The notes under the pieces are model-generated. The model made no database searches, was not told where the DNA came from, and saw nothing but the letters and a program-made list of their open reading frames with translations. From NCBI RefSeq assembly GCF_000224145.3, contig NC_020177.2, forward strand, positions 4,906,156 through 4,970,155: DNA of 64,000 bases. Reading direction: 5' to 3'. Position numbers and translations under genes: made by a program. Positions 10,221 through 20,509 of this stretch are shown here, piece after piece. Within the stretch, counting starts at the first letter, position 1, and the number at the start of each line of letters is the position of its first letter. This DNA comes from Ciona intestinalis. Its lineage: Eukaryota; Chordata; Ascidiacea; Phlebobranchia; Cionidae.

Positions 10221-13200
10221 ATGAACGATAATTCTGTTATAACAGCGCATTCAGACCAAAGCGGACTTCGAAAGAGAAAAACTAAAGCGGAAGAAACGAG
10301 TGAGATGGTGCCGAAAGCACACGTTGATGTTTTGTTTGAAAGTGAGATTTGCTCAGATGGAAGCACAAGTAAAATGAACAAACAAAGTAAAAATTACGAT
10401 TTAGAGGCAAAAGCTTCATTAAAAGATGGACATACTTCAGAAATAAACTATAAGACCACAAATTTTAGTGAAGAAACTTCTTCAAGTAATCATATACACC
10501 ATTATAATGAGAATAACTCTGTGAATAATACAAGGCATATTCATCATGGTGGGACGAATAACTCCGACTCTGATGCCAGTGAAGATTTCTCTAATGATAG
10601 AACTGCTTTAATTTCACCTACAAGGTTGAAAGCGAAATCCAGTGACCACAGAATGGTTGACTTCGATAACCTTAACATAAATACTTCGACTACAAAAAAA
10701 GAAAGTATTTGTACAGTTGCTATGCAGATTATGTTCCCGTTTTTAATGGCTGGTATGGGAATGGTAGCAGCTGGTGTAGTACTTGATAAAGTACAGGTAA
10801 GTGACTTGATTTTCTGCCTTTTTTATTCACAGTTACAGGTTATTTTTTAGCTTCTTGCAACAGGCTTCTTGATTAATGTGGTGAATGCAATATACTTTGG
10901 CTCTGCTTGTTTGTATAGACACCTAACAGCAGGGTAAAATCTGGGGTGACATTGTTAAAATACAGTTACACTCATGGTTGTCAAACCTAGGAAACCTCAT
11001 TGATTAATGTGGTGAATGCAATATACTTTGGCTCTGCTTGTTTGTATGGACACCTAACAGCAGGGTAAAGCTTATTTATTTATAAAACTTAGGTGCTGAA
11101 TGTTTGATGTCACGTTTGTTTTAAAAGTTCTGGTGACCTGTCCACTCTAAATTCGCTTGTATCTATATATGAAGTAAAATTAATAACATCCCGTGTTCTC
11201 CAGCATTGGAAAGTCTTTGAGAAAGTTCCAGAAATATTTATCCTCGTTCCAGCTTTGCTTGGATTGAAGGGAAACCTTGAAATGACGTTGGCGTCCCGTG
11301 TTTCTACCTATGTGAGTTATATACTAATACAACTATATGTACATATAATCATATTTTTACTTGCCATTCACCAGGGTTTTTAAATAACTATCATTTTTTG
11401 TTGTCTTTTTATTCATGTATGATGTATAATTATGTTCTTTACTGTAAAGAGGCAAAAATATGTTATGTTTTTATAAGCATTTGGCCCAACATTTATTCTT
11501 TATTGTTTCTACCTTTAAAAAATGTTATGAACCAAGTTCGAAAAATAATTGCAGGTTTTGTGTCCGGAATGGCTGTTTTAAAACACAAGTTTAATGGCCT
11601 GGCAGCAACAACCTATAAATGGTTGGCATTAGGTTATTAATGACACATACATATACTGTGGCTGCCAGGCATATCATACCATATGCTATACTGTTATTAT
11701 GACACATATATTATATACATATATATTCCACTTACCAGGCCAACAAAGGAATGCTTGATGATAGAAGAAAGATGATGAGCATAGTATGGGGTAACATGGT
11801 ATTGGTGGAAGCACAAGCCATGGTGGTTGCTTTCCTTGCTTCACTTGTAGCTATTGTGTTTGGTTGGATACCTGATGGCAAATGGGAGATGAACCACGCC
11901 ATTATATTGTGCGCTGGAAGCCTCTTAACTGGTGCCATTGCATCATGCTTACTTGGTAGGCGAACATAATTTGCTCTGTGTAATGATATACATGAATTAA
12001 GAACTTTATACCCAACTTAAAATACAAAGCAGGCAGGTACACACATAGTAACTTGTACACGTACACTGTCGTTGTTCCGCCAAGCGAGGATAGATAAACT
12101 ATATTTATAGAATATATGTAGAAGTAGTCTGAGTGTTAGGGTGATGGAACCGATAAACAATAGATGCAAGGATAGTGACACATGTCTGTAAAAACTGATT
12201 GGTGTGTTGTATCTGATCAATATAGTGCACAAAATTGGAAATCAGGCCCACCCTGCCACTCCAGGTTTCGCTCCCATGGCTAATTACAAGTGTTTTGTTG
12301 CTTGATTAATAAAATCAATATTTCCACTTCAGGATTAGTAATGATTGCCGTCATAATTGGCTCGCGAAAACTTGGAATTAATCCGGACAATGTAGCGACG
12401 CCTATTGCTGCCTCACTCGGTGATCTCATCACGTTATCACTGCTGTCAGCTATTGTTAAAGTAAGTTCCGTATGTGATCGCTTGTAATGGTCATAAATAA
12501 CATATTTGTTTTCTATACAACTGGAACCTGTATAATTGAAAACATATATTTTTGGGGAAGTTTAAGTACGTTTTTTTCAAAACAACTTTAGTATACGTAA
12601 TGATAGTAAGAGTTTGTACACACATAAAATGTTTTTTTTCTAAAACAGCTCTTTAATCATTTATTTGCACATTCTGATAAAGACGACCTGTATAAGACAA
12701 TGATACGGCCCTAAGCAAGTAAATGTTAGAAAAGCTGTTTTAGATAATCAGTGTAGAGTAGTCTGGCAGTAACAATTTATAAACAAATAAAATATGTTAA
12801 TAAGTTTACTCTGTATATGTTTCTGCCGTTCTGTATATATATATATATATGTGTGTGTTAATTTATATGACATAAATATGTTCTCACTTTTAACGAATAA
12901 GTTAATTCAAACATCACACCTGTGTTTGTGATGTAATAATAACTTCAAAAGTTGTGTGAGTGATTAATTGATAAATTGAACAATCATAAAGCGAGTGTGT
13001 TGTAATGTTGGCTTGAATGTAATTATACCCCTTGAATACTTTAAGCTTTGATAATTAATTCACAAAAGCGATTCTAAATTACACTTGGAACACTTGTATT
13101 CTATATTCTATATAAGTGAAGTCCTGTAACAAGGCATGGCTTTAGGCTAGAGTTGGCCCATTACCCTAACATCATGTTACATTAAGAACTAGGTTTAATA

Positions 13201-15689
13201 ACACCTGTTTTATAAATATTGTTTAATTTCTTTACAAACTGAGCTTAAATTTAGAGCCCGTTGGTGTATATTCCAATATATACTTTACTTAAACCCATCA
13301 CCATTTAGATGTAACCTGCTTTATAATTATCTTGATTGCTATACAAGATAAACCATGCTTATAATTCCTTAGGGTTTGTTCTTTGTATTAAACAATCCAT
13401 CTACATCATGGATAGGACCTGCCATAATCATCCTATTCCTATTTCTCACCCCAATCTTACTGTGGTTGGCTCATCGTAATGAATACACAAGGGAAGTGGT
13501 GAAATATGGTTGGGAACCCGTTATTATGGCTATGGTTATAAGCAGGTTGGTGGAGGGTTTGTGGTGTTTAAACTTGAAGTGTAACAGGATATCATGATAA
13601 ACTTTTATGTACATATTGACATTATATTCTGATAATATTATTGATGGTAATATCTAATATGTATATATATACTTTTTTTTAGCAATTTCATAAACTGGGA
13701 TATTGTTACAGCCCTTCACGTGTGTGAAGTGTACCGAAGTCCTTTTTCCTACGTTTATCCGACGTATCGTGTTCGTTTGCCCTCTTAGTTTACCGCTCGC
13801 AATAAACCATAATAATGCAGCTGTTACATATGTACATATATATTGTTATGTGTGGCCGCCAAACTTTCAAGACCCATGGGAGGCAGGGATAGTTAGACAC
13901 ACATTTTTCTGTAAAACAAATCTAATTTATTGGTTGTAATGTTTACTGACTAATGCAGTGTAGAAAATCATAGGGTAAGCATGCCCACTCTGCCACCCCA
14001 GGTTTGGCGCCTATATTCTTATAACATATATATTCCATGACATCATACATATCTTTATGACATCACACAGCACTGGTGGATTCATTCTTGACTTTGCTTT
14101 GCTACAAAACCCCGGTGTTGCTGTGTTTGCCCCAGTGATTAATGGTGTGGGTGGGAACTTGGTAGCTGTACAAGCAAGCAGAATATCAACACATCTACAT
14201 AGTTCAGGTCTTCCATTAGGAACCTTGCCACCTTCAGAAGCCCCTGGCTGCGTCACGCCCTGCTATTCATTCTTTGGCTCAAGTGAGTATCATTCTAACA
14301 ACCATGGTTGCATAAAACTGGGAATGTCACAATAATTTCCCTTTTGCGATTTTTAATTATGTTGAACTTCTACCACAAAGCTTTGTCAGTTCGGATGCTA
14401 TGAGCCCCATTTTTCTTTATGAATATTTCTTAAAACAAGCATTTTTTGCCGTTTTTAATTATATAGCTTAACTATTGCTACAGTACAGATGCACCAGACA
14501 AACTCTCTTCTATTTCAATATTTTCACTTCCTTTTTGAATCTTTTTTACATTGACTCCTTTAACAGATACCCTGTGTTGCTTTACCCTTATCCACCACAC
14601 TAATAGGTCTATACAGTTTCAGTTAAAACTTTGTAGTGTAATACACAAGTCTGGCATAGGTGTTATAGCAAGTATATAAGAAGCTTAGTTTTCAAATTGA
14701 ACCCTTTAACAGATAACCCTCATGCTGGAGGTGCAAGGGTCATGTGGTTGATGGTCATTCCTGGTCAACTTATATTTCTACTAACTATAGAACAACTACA
14801 AGCTGGCCATACTTCAATCACTCCACAGTTTGTGGCTGTGTATCTTCTAATATCGCTCATACAGGTGTTTATAAATCTTTAAAAAGTCATTGTTGTATGA
14901 CAGTTTAGTATGACAGTATGACAGAACAAAAGTTGACCTTTACCCAATGATGAACCATCACATTAAACTGTCACACAGCAATGGACCAGACTCTCTCCCA
15001 ACTAAGTTATAGTTTGTTGTGTTGGTAAATATGCTATGTGGTTGGGCACTCGCATTGTAAGCAAAGGATATCCGAGTTCGATAGGTAGGCAAATGTGTCC
15101 TTCGTCAAGACCAAATAAACATTCCTGCAATGCCGTGGTCACTAAATCTTGGTTTAAAGATTATTTACATTATGATGGCCGGTAGCAGAAGTAACAGAAT
15201 ACGCGATTGTCCTTAGGTTGCGATTCTACAATGTATACTGACTGTATGATATGTATTGTGTATATTATAAATGGATGCAGAACCCTTGGTGTTACTAACA
15301 TTATAATATAAATTGTCCATAAATCCACATAAACAGCCATAACACCAAAAGTCAATATTCCAACACTCACTTTAAATAGTCCGTCAGTTTGCGATTCTGC
15401 TCCATGTTTGCCACATGTACAAAATATTAAAATATATATTCTCTATAAATCCAGCCAAAATACCAATATTTCGTCACTAACCTCAAATATTGGCCTTCAG
15501 GTTGCGATTCTGCTCCATGTTTGCCAGTGGTTGGTGATCAGGTTATGGAGGAAGGAAGATGATCCCGATAACTCCGCGATCCCTTATCTTACCGCGCTCG
15601 GGGACCTTCTTGGGACCGGGTTGCTCGCTGGGGGTTTTCTATTTCTATGGTTGGTTGGTGACAGGGATGCAGACGTGGGGGATAAGTAG
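10221..15689 (+). CDS. SLC41A: SLC41-type magnesium transporter
   Basis: Eight exons join in phase (584 residues): 10221-10796, 11204-11311, 11739-11955, 12333-12460, 13373-13545, 14071-14282, 14713-14864, 15501-15689. Residues 1-160 are a polar N-terminus with two HIHH motifs (91-94 and 106-109). The rest is a two-domain MgtE-like membrane protein. Near-exact SLC41A1 signatures include [88 protein letters not shown] and GDRDADVGD at the end. Family knowledge: SLC41 proteins move Mg2+ across the plasma membrane. The ATG at 10221 is preferred over upstream in-frame non-ATG codons. The start region of the last exon is echoed twice upstream in its intron. Confidence 0.95.
10869..11069 (+). repeat. 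Intronic direct duplication, 131-bp period
   Basis: About 70 bases starting TTGATTAATGTGGTGAATGC and ending CACCTAACAGCAGGGTAAA occur at about 10869 and again at about 11000, nearly identical. They are in SLC41A intron 1. Confidence 0.85.
12034..12095 (+). mobile_element. SINE fragment
   Basis: Short degenerate piece with ACACATAGTAACTTG and GTCGTTGTTCCGCCAAGCGAGGATA, matching the distal part of the SINE family. SLC41A intron 3. Confidence 0.45.
13880..14014 (+). repeat. Dispersed repeat, GGCAGGGATAGTTAGACAC family
   Basis: Best-preserved copy: GGCAGGGATAGTTAGACACA, then TTGGTTGTAATGTTTACTGA and a CACTCTGCCACCCCAGGTT end. It lies in SLC41A intron 5, about 60 bases before exon 6. Confidence 0.7.
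15030..15160 (+). mobile_element. tRNA-derived SINE, degenerate
   Basis: A-box-like GTGGTTGGGCACTCG and B-box-like GAGTTCGATAG are followed by CAATGCCGTGGTCACTAA, the same order as the SINE at 719-1015. SLC41A intron 7. Confidence 0.5.
15205..15530 (+). repeat. Tripled acceptor/exon-start segment of SLC41A exon 8
   Basis: TTGCGATTCT appears at about 15216, 15390 and 15502, the last being the real exon start. The second copy extends for about 25 bases of exon sequence (through CTCCATGTTTGCCA). The introns upstream of the second and third copies are also alike (ATAAATCCA, CCAATATT, CACTAACCTCAAATA variants). Only the last copy leads into the long open reading frame. Confidence 0.75.
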
Positions 15690-17516
15690 GAAGGGTGTTG
15701 GGGTTATGAAGCTGTGGAACTTTGTATTAAATTAAGAAGATGTATCTGCAAGCTTGCTTAAAATCTTCAGCATATGAGTTTAAACAACGTTGGATCTATC
15801 AATTTAACTAAAGATTTTTTATTTAAATCTTTAGTCTTTATCATTCTGTAAGAGTCTCGTTTGTTTTAGACTTTGAACTTTGGAATGCTAACATCAATAT
15901 ACATTGTGGTCAAAGTTAAATACTCGTAGTAAATATGACATCATGAATTTAGTTGTTTCCAAAACCATGTGTTAATACATGTTTGATAAAGTAGTTATAT
16001 ATGAAAATGCTATATTTATTTTATCAACTTTCCTAAACTACAGTTAGCAGTAGAAACATAAAAAGATAAGGTTGCTCAAAGTTATACGACCTATTTTTTA
16101 GTTATACGCCACCAAAGAATGAATAATGAGATAAAATGCTTTAGAAATTATATGTTTAGTGTAGCGCCCTGTGAATAAATATTAAACTTAATTTCAAAGC
16201 CATTTATCTCATGCTTTATTTGTATTGGCGTGCCTATGCTTTCAAGCCTATCAATTATAATATATTGACAACCAAGTTATAACTTGCATGAAAAAAATTT
16301 TCAATTTGAATTACTGTTTTTTTAACCTTTTTTTTCAGAAATATTTTTCAATCTAAATTAACTATTTTTTTTCAGAATACTTTTAAATCTATTGTTTAAT
16401 TAGTTTGTTTAAACCACTGGAACTTATTCTGTAAGAACTTTAACAGTTTTGCCTTCCTATATTACCCACTGGTATATAAGCTTCATATAAATTAAAATAC
16501 ATATCTATGTTATATAAACAATATACAACTTTTGACAAAAAGTATTTGTACAATATTCTCATACAATCCTTCATTTCATTATTTTGCCAACATGACAATT
16601 ATTTTGCTGTTGTTGTTTCCAGGTATAACATAATGCAATAAATAAGTAAATAGATCTTCTGGTTAAAAAGTAAAACACATATGCTTTTGTTTTTTCAGAA
16701 GAGCTGATCACTTATATATTTACATTTCTTCTGAACTTTCGCTAAAATTTTTTGTATAGAAACCAACAATGAAGATTAACACCTTCCATTTTACCGATCT
16801 ACTATAAAAAACAAGTAAACTTTGTATATTTTTTTTCTTGGTAAAGTGCAATATTATCGGTGGCATGTCTCGTTTTGATGCAAAAAAACTTTCCCAAAAA
16901 ATTTGCCAATTATAACAATTTAGAAATTATTAAAAATACTTTTTTAAAATTTTGCTAATTATGACAATTTAAAAATTATTAAAATTGTTGTGCCTTTTTG
17001 TTTATCTGCACTAAGTGTATTACGTTTTTAAAAAATATTTTTTTTGCGGAATTCTTATGACCTTAAACATTGTTTGCACAGTTTCAATAAAGATTTCAAA
17101 ATATAAATTTAAAGTTTTATTTTCAAGAGAATTTATTTACATCTTCAACAATGTTAAAATATAAAGGCAATAACACAGTATAGTTAGTAACACACATGTT
17201 GTATATACACCTTATAACAATTACATATTGCAACTTTGTTCAATTCCAATGCCTTTCCCAGAAGAAATTTTCTGTCACCACAGTGAGCCTTGAACCTAAC
17301 CCCTCTTACTTACAAGTCATTATACATCACACTATTATGTCCATGGTGGTATCAAGGTAATAGAACAACTCTATTCTGATGCCCATGGTATGCTTTGCTG
17401 TAGTTTATCCATGTAGACTAGAATACACTAATAAGTCATTACAATTTTAGTTGGATATTTGTTGTATAATATATAAGGCTGGCATATTATGGCAAGTAGA
17501 CAACCTGCCATCAACT
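15690..17516. other. Convergent intergenic / 3'UTR region
   Basis: AT-rich with no supported exon. AATAAA signals on the plus strand at 16174-16179 and 17086-17091 could end SLC41A. Minus-strand AATAAA complements near 17117 and 17133 could end the gene at 17517-18476. Confidence 0.5.
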
Positions 17517-18476
17517 CTAATTAAGCATTGTAGCTGTTGGAGGTCTTAGCACAGATTCCAGCAAAGCAGTTGTTCCAGCTGTTGGTTCATTACTTTGTAA
17601 AACATGGTTGAAAACATCAGGTGTTGACACGAATCTCCTACCAGGTTGCAATCTTCGCATTGTTATCGCAAACTCTTCGCTACAAGCTGCGGCAAGTGAA
17701 GGTAAGTATACCGGTCGTGGTCTGGTAGTTCTATCATATTGCGCAAGTTGGGAAAATCGCATTTTTTCGAGAAGTACAAGTCTTGCTCTCTCCACAGCTG
17801 TTTGTTGTTGTTGAGTGTTCCTGCGTCTCACAGGCAAAACATTAACTCCAGTCTTTCTCTGTAAGTTTCTATTTCTTATTTTCGATGTTAAACTGTGAGA
17901 TTTTAGCACAGGTCTATTAGTAGTAAGGCAGTTCACAGCACGCTTGGTGTCTGGTTCGGGCAATGTTTTAAAACATGGTTTCAGAACTTGGTTTAAAGGT
18001 TCAAGTCTTGAATTGTGGTAATGATCACTTCTTGTAACATCAACACCTGTGGAAGAAATTCGCTTTTTCTTTGTTAAAGGTTTAATTGTAGGCAGGATGA
18101 CTTTGTTATTTTCTGATGGATTTAAGTCCGGTAGAAGAAAAGAAACATTCCTTGGTCTGCTATCTTTCTTCTTCACTTGATCCTGCCTTTCAGATCTTCG
18201 GATCGCTGATACTGAACTCCGGACTGCACTGATCAGATCCTCCCATGATGTCCTCGCATCTCTTACATCCGGACTTCTCTCCTCCAGGTAAAGGATCTTC
18301 TGGGAGGCACCACCGACTCCAGTTCGAAACGGTAGGATCGGATCAAGAGGTTTCTTTGGGATTAAAATTTTCCTCCGTTGCAAAAAGTCCTCGGACTTCT
18401 CTTTCCTCCTCTTAAAATAAGATCCATGAGAAGCGAGAGGGTCTAGATGTGTCTTGTTTTGTCTTGCTAACAACAT
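17517..18476 (-). CDS. Unrecognised basic protein, 319 residues, single exon
   Basis: An uninterrupted frame runs from an ATG at 18476 (MLLARQNKTHLDP) to a stop at 17517. A clean acceptor (TTTTGTTATAG) lies just upstream of this ATG, so the exon is either the last exon of a longer gene or a spliced-leader trans-splicing site; I see no convincing upstream exon before 20.5 kb. The protein is rich in Arg, Lys, Ser and Pro, with no membrane helix or signal peptide. It has a mostly polar middle and a more helical segment (TAVERARLVLLEKMRFSQLA) near residue 240, ending LLESVLRPPTATMLN. I do not recognise a family. The GLN run QQQQ near residue 225 is short. Length, lack of stops and a coherent composition argue that it is real. 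The frame is open further upstream but that part overlaps a dispersed repeat. Confidence 0.7.
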   Translation of the reverse strand: MLLARQNKTHLDPLASHGSYFKRRKEKSEDFLQRRKILIPKKPLDPILPFRTGVGGASQKILYLEERSPDVRDARTSWEDLISAVRSSVSAIRRSERQDQVKKKDSRPRNVSFLLPDLNPSENNKVILPTIKPLTKKKRISSTGVDVTRSDHYHNSRLEPLNQVLKPCFKTLPEPDTKRAVNCLTTNRPVLKSHSLTSKIRNRNLQRKTGVNVLPVRRRNTQQQQTAVERARLVLLEKMRFSQLAQYDRTTRPRPVYLPSLAAACSEEFAITMRRLQPGRRFVSTPDVFNHVLQSNEPTAGTTALLESVLRPPTATMLN

Positions 18477-18595
18477 ATTAAACAAATCTATAACAAAATT
18501 AAACACAATACAGATTAGATATCTCCTAGAACTTGTACGTAGTTGAGGTCCTACATAAGCCATGTCTAGGAACCAGGGATTCAGGTGGCCCAATT

Positions 18596-18783
18596 ACTTC
18601 TAATAACTTTAAAAGACATTTATTTAGGTTGAGCGACCGCACTCATTTACTCCCAACTAAATGTAAATATGTTTTAGCAACTGTTGTTCTGTCGCTATAT
18701 CCTGTCTTTTCGTCGTTAAACTTTAAAATAATTCTAAATCTTCATTACCGAAATCCAAGAGACAAATAAAGTTATTATTATTA
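18596..18783 (+). mobile_element. 5'-truncated LINE-like 3' end
   Basis: A short open stretch encodes SNNFKRHLFRLSD, resembling the C-terminus of non-LTR retrotransposon ORFs (S-x-x-SFK-x-x-LK). A non-coding stretch follows and then GACAAATAAAG with an ATTATTATTATTA simple-repeat tail, typical of LINE 3' ends. No reverse transcriptase domain remains. The left edge overlaps a degenerate GAGGTCCTAC repeat. Confidence 0.45.
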
Positions 18784-18789
18784 TACCTC

Positions 18790-20500
18790 GAGAGTGCACA
18801 TAAAGTTCTCTAACCCCTAGCACTGCTGCCAATCTCCTACATAATGTTTTTAAAACATGTTTTATCTCAAGCCTTTTATCCATTCAATATAAATCATTGA
18901 TGTCTACTTGCCGATAAACAAGTCTGGTTGTCAAATACAAAGTAATTGGATCTAACATCAAAAATGAGTTTATAAATAAGTAACACAACAACCCATATGA
19001 TGTGTGAGTTAGTATGGGAGGTTCCATTATTGAGAAGTAGTCAGGAAGTGTAGCTTTGCTTTGTTCCCAACTCAAATATCATGTACCATGAACAAAGCAT
19101 TACAACTACCGTGTATTGTGAATACTTTGATACACGGTATAGTGTTGACGTATTATACAACATGGAAAGGCTGGCCAGCTGCTGTATCAATCCAAACATA
19201 AATTTCAAACCTGGGTATGTAGTTTTCCACATATTGTAAGCTGACTTCAAACAATGAATAAAACACTTCATGTTTTGCCAGCTGACAATGTGGGTTTGTA
19301 AATTAAACTAAACTATGTCGAATATTCAGTTTATCCTCGCGTGGCTGGGAAATGACAGTCGTTATCACATAGGTTTAACACCTCGTGCCAGCTTACGAGT
19401 TATTATGTATGTAAGTGGGTTTATGAAACCAATTCCTTTCTAAAAATCTTGCTGGACCTTATCTAGCATATATTAACTGTCACTGCCAGGAGTATCTTAT
19501 TCTAAAACAGCTTTTATGCTTAATGATTTTAGTACCGACGTTATAACATCGTGTACATTCCATTTTTCTTGTATATTAATCTGCATAACATTCGCTAAGC
19601 ATTTGTAAACTACATACTGATATCATACTCTTATTAATCTTTAACAAATAATAAATCTTATATTAATAACCTTAATATTGAATTATCCAAACATTAAACC
19701 AAAGTAAAATAATCAATAAATCTTATTTTGAGTGCAAGTTTGCGTTAAACAAACTTTTCCACAGCCTTGAACTTAAATATTCAGAAGTTATAAATCCATA
19801 ACTTCTGGTGGATAAACATCATCAGCTGAAGTGCATTGAAGATATTTTGATTAATTTCCACTCAGAGTATCGATCCATATGAGTGGAACCACTTGAGTGA
19901 TAATTAAGTCAGATATTAAAAAGTTTGGTGAATATTATCGACATATTATGAGGTGTGATGTACATGTTATGCTCATGTTGCTACCAAGCATAATGTTATT
20001 CAAATAATTCACTAACTTTTGGCATAAAAATTAACAAAAATTATACAAAAAAGGTCTGTTTGAAAAGTCCTGTATTTTGGAATAAGAAAAACATTAATTC
20101 AATAAAATCTTTGATAATTTTATGCCGGAAAATTTGTTTTTGGAATTTAGTGTAAATGGCTTACTAAAATATTCTGTTCTTGTACTTAAAACCTGGTTAA
20201 TAGAAATAAAAAAACATTTTTCTCATATTTACTAAAATAATGTGCAAACGTAACAAAAGAATAAGTGCAAGGAAATAATTTGTGTGAAAGAAAAAAGGTG
20301 CAAAAACATGGTCAGTTTTAATACAAACATAACAGTTCATATATATTTGACATCTGACATTACTAAAAATGGTTTTATTTAACAAAAACATTTGAATTGA
20401 AAGCAGTTGTGTCATATATATATATATATATATGGGCCACAATGTTTGTGTTGAAAATAACAAAACAAAAAAATTAAAGAACCAACTACTTACTTCCGTA
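18790..20500. other. Intergenic region with SINE piece
   Basis: AT-rich, no supported gene. It holds a minus-oriented SINE fragment at about 19322-19420 and a (TA)n run near 20416-20432. Confidence 0.5.
19322..19420 (-). mobile_element. SINE fragment
   Basis: Minus-strand copy of the distal SINE part: TTATCCTCGCGTGGC, GTCGTTATCACA and CTCGTGCCAGCTTACGAGTT in reverse order. Confidence 0.65.
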
Positions 20501-20503
20501 ATG

Positions 20504-20509
20504 TTTATT
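20504..20509 (-). terminator. AATAAA polyadenylation signal overlapping a stop codon
   Basis: On the minus strand AATAAA overlaps the TAA stop of the 20-exon gene (stop at 20510-20508), implying a 3'UTR of only a few tens of bases. A second possibility is that an exon continues to a GTAAGTAG donor at about 20495, in the UTR. Confidence 0.5.

Noticed and set aside
15170-15370. Minus-strand open frame of 66 codons
   Set aside because: It lies in an SLC41A intron, overlaps the repeated acceptor segments, and has no motif.
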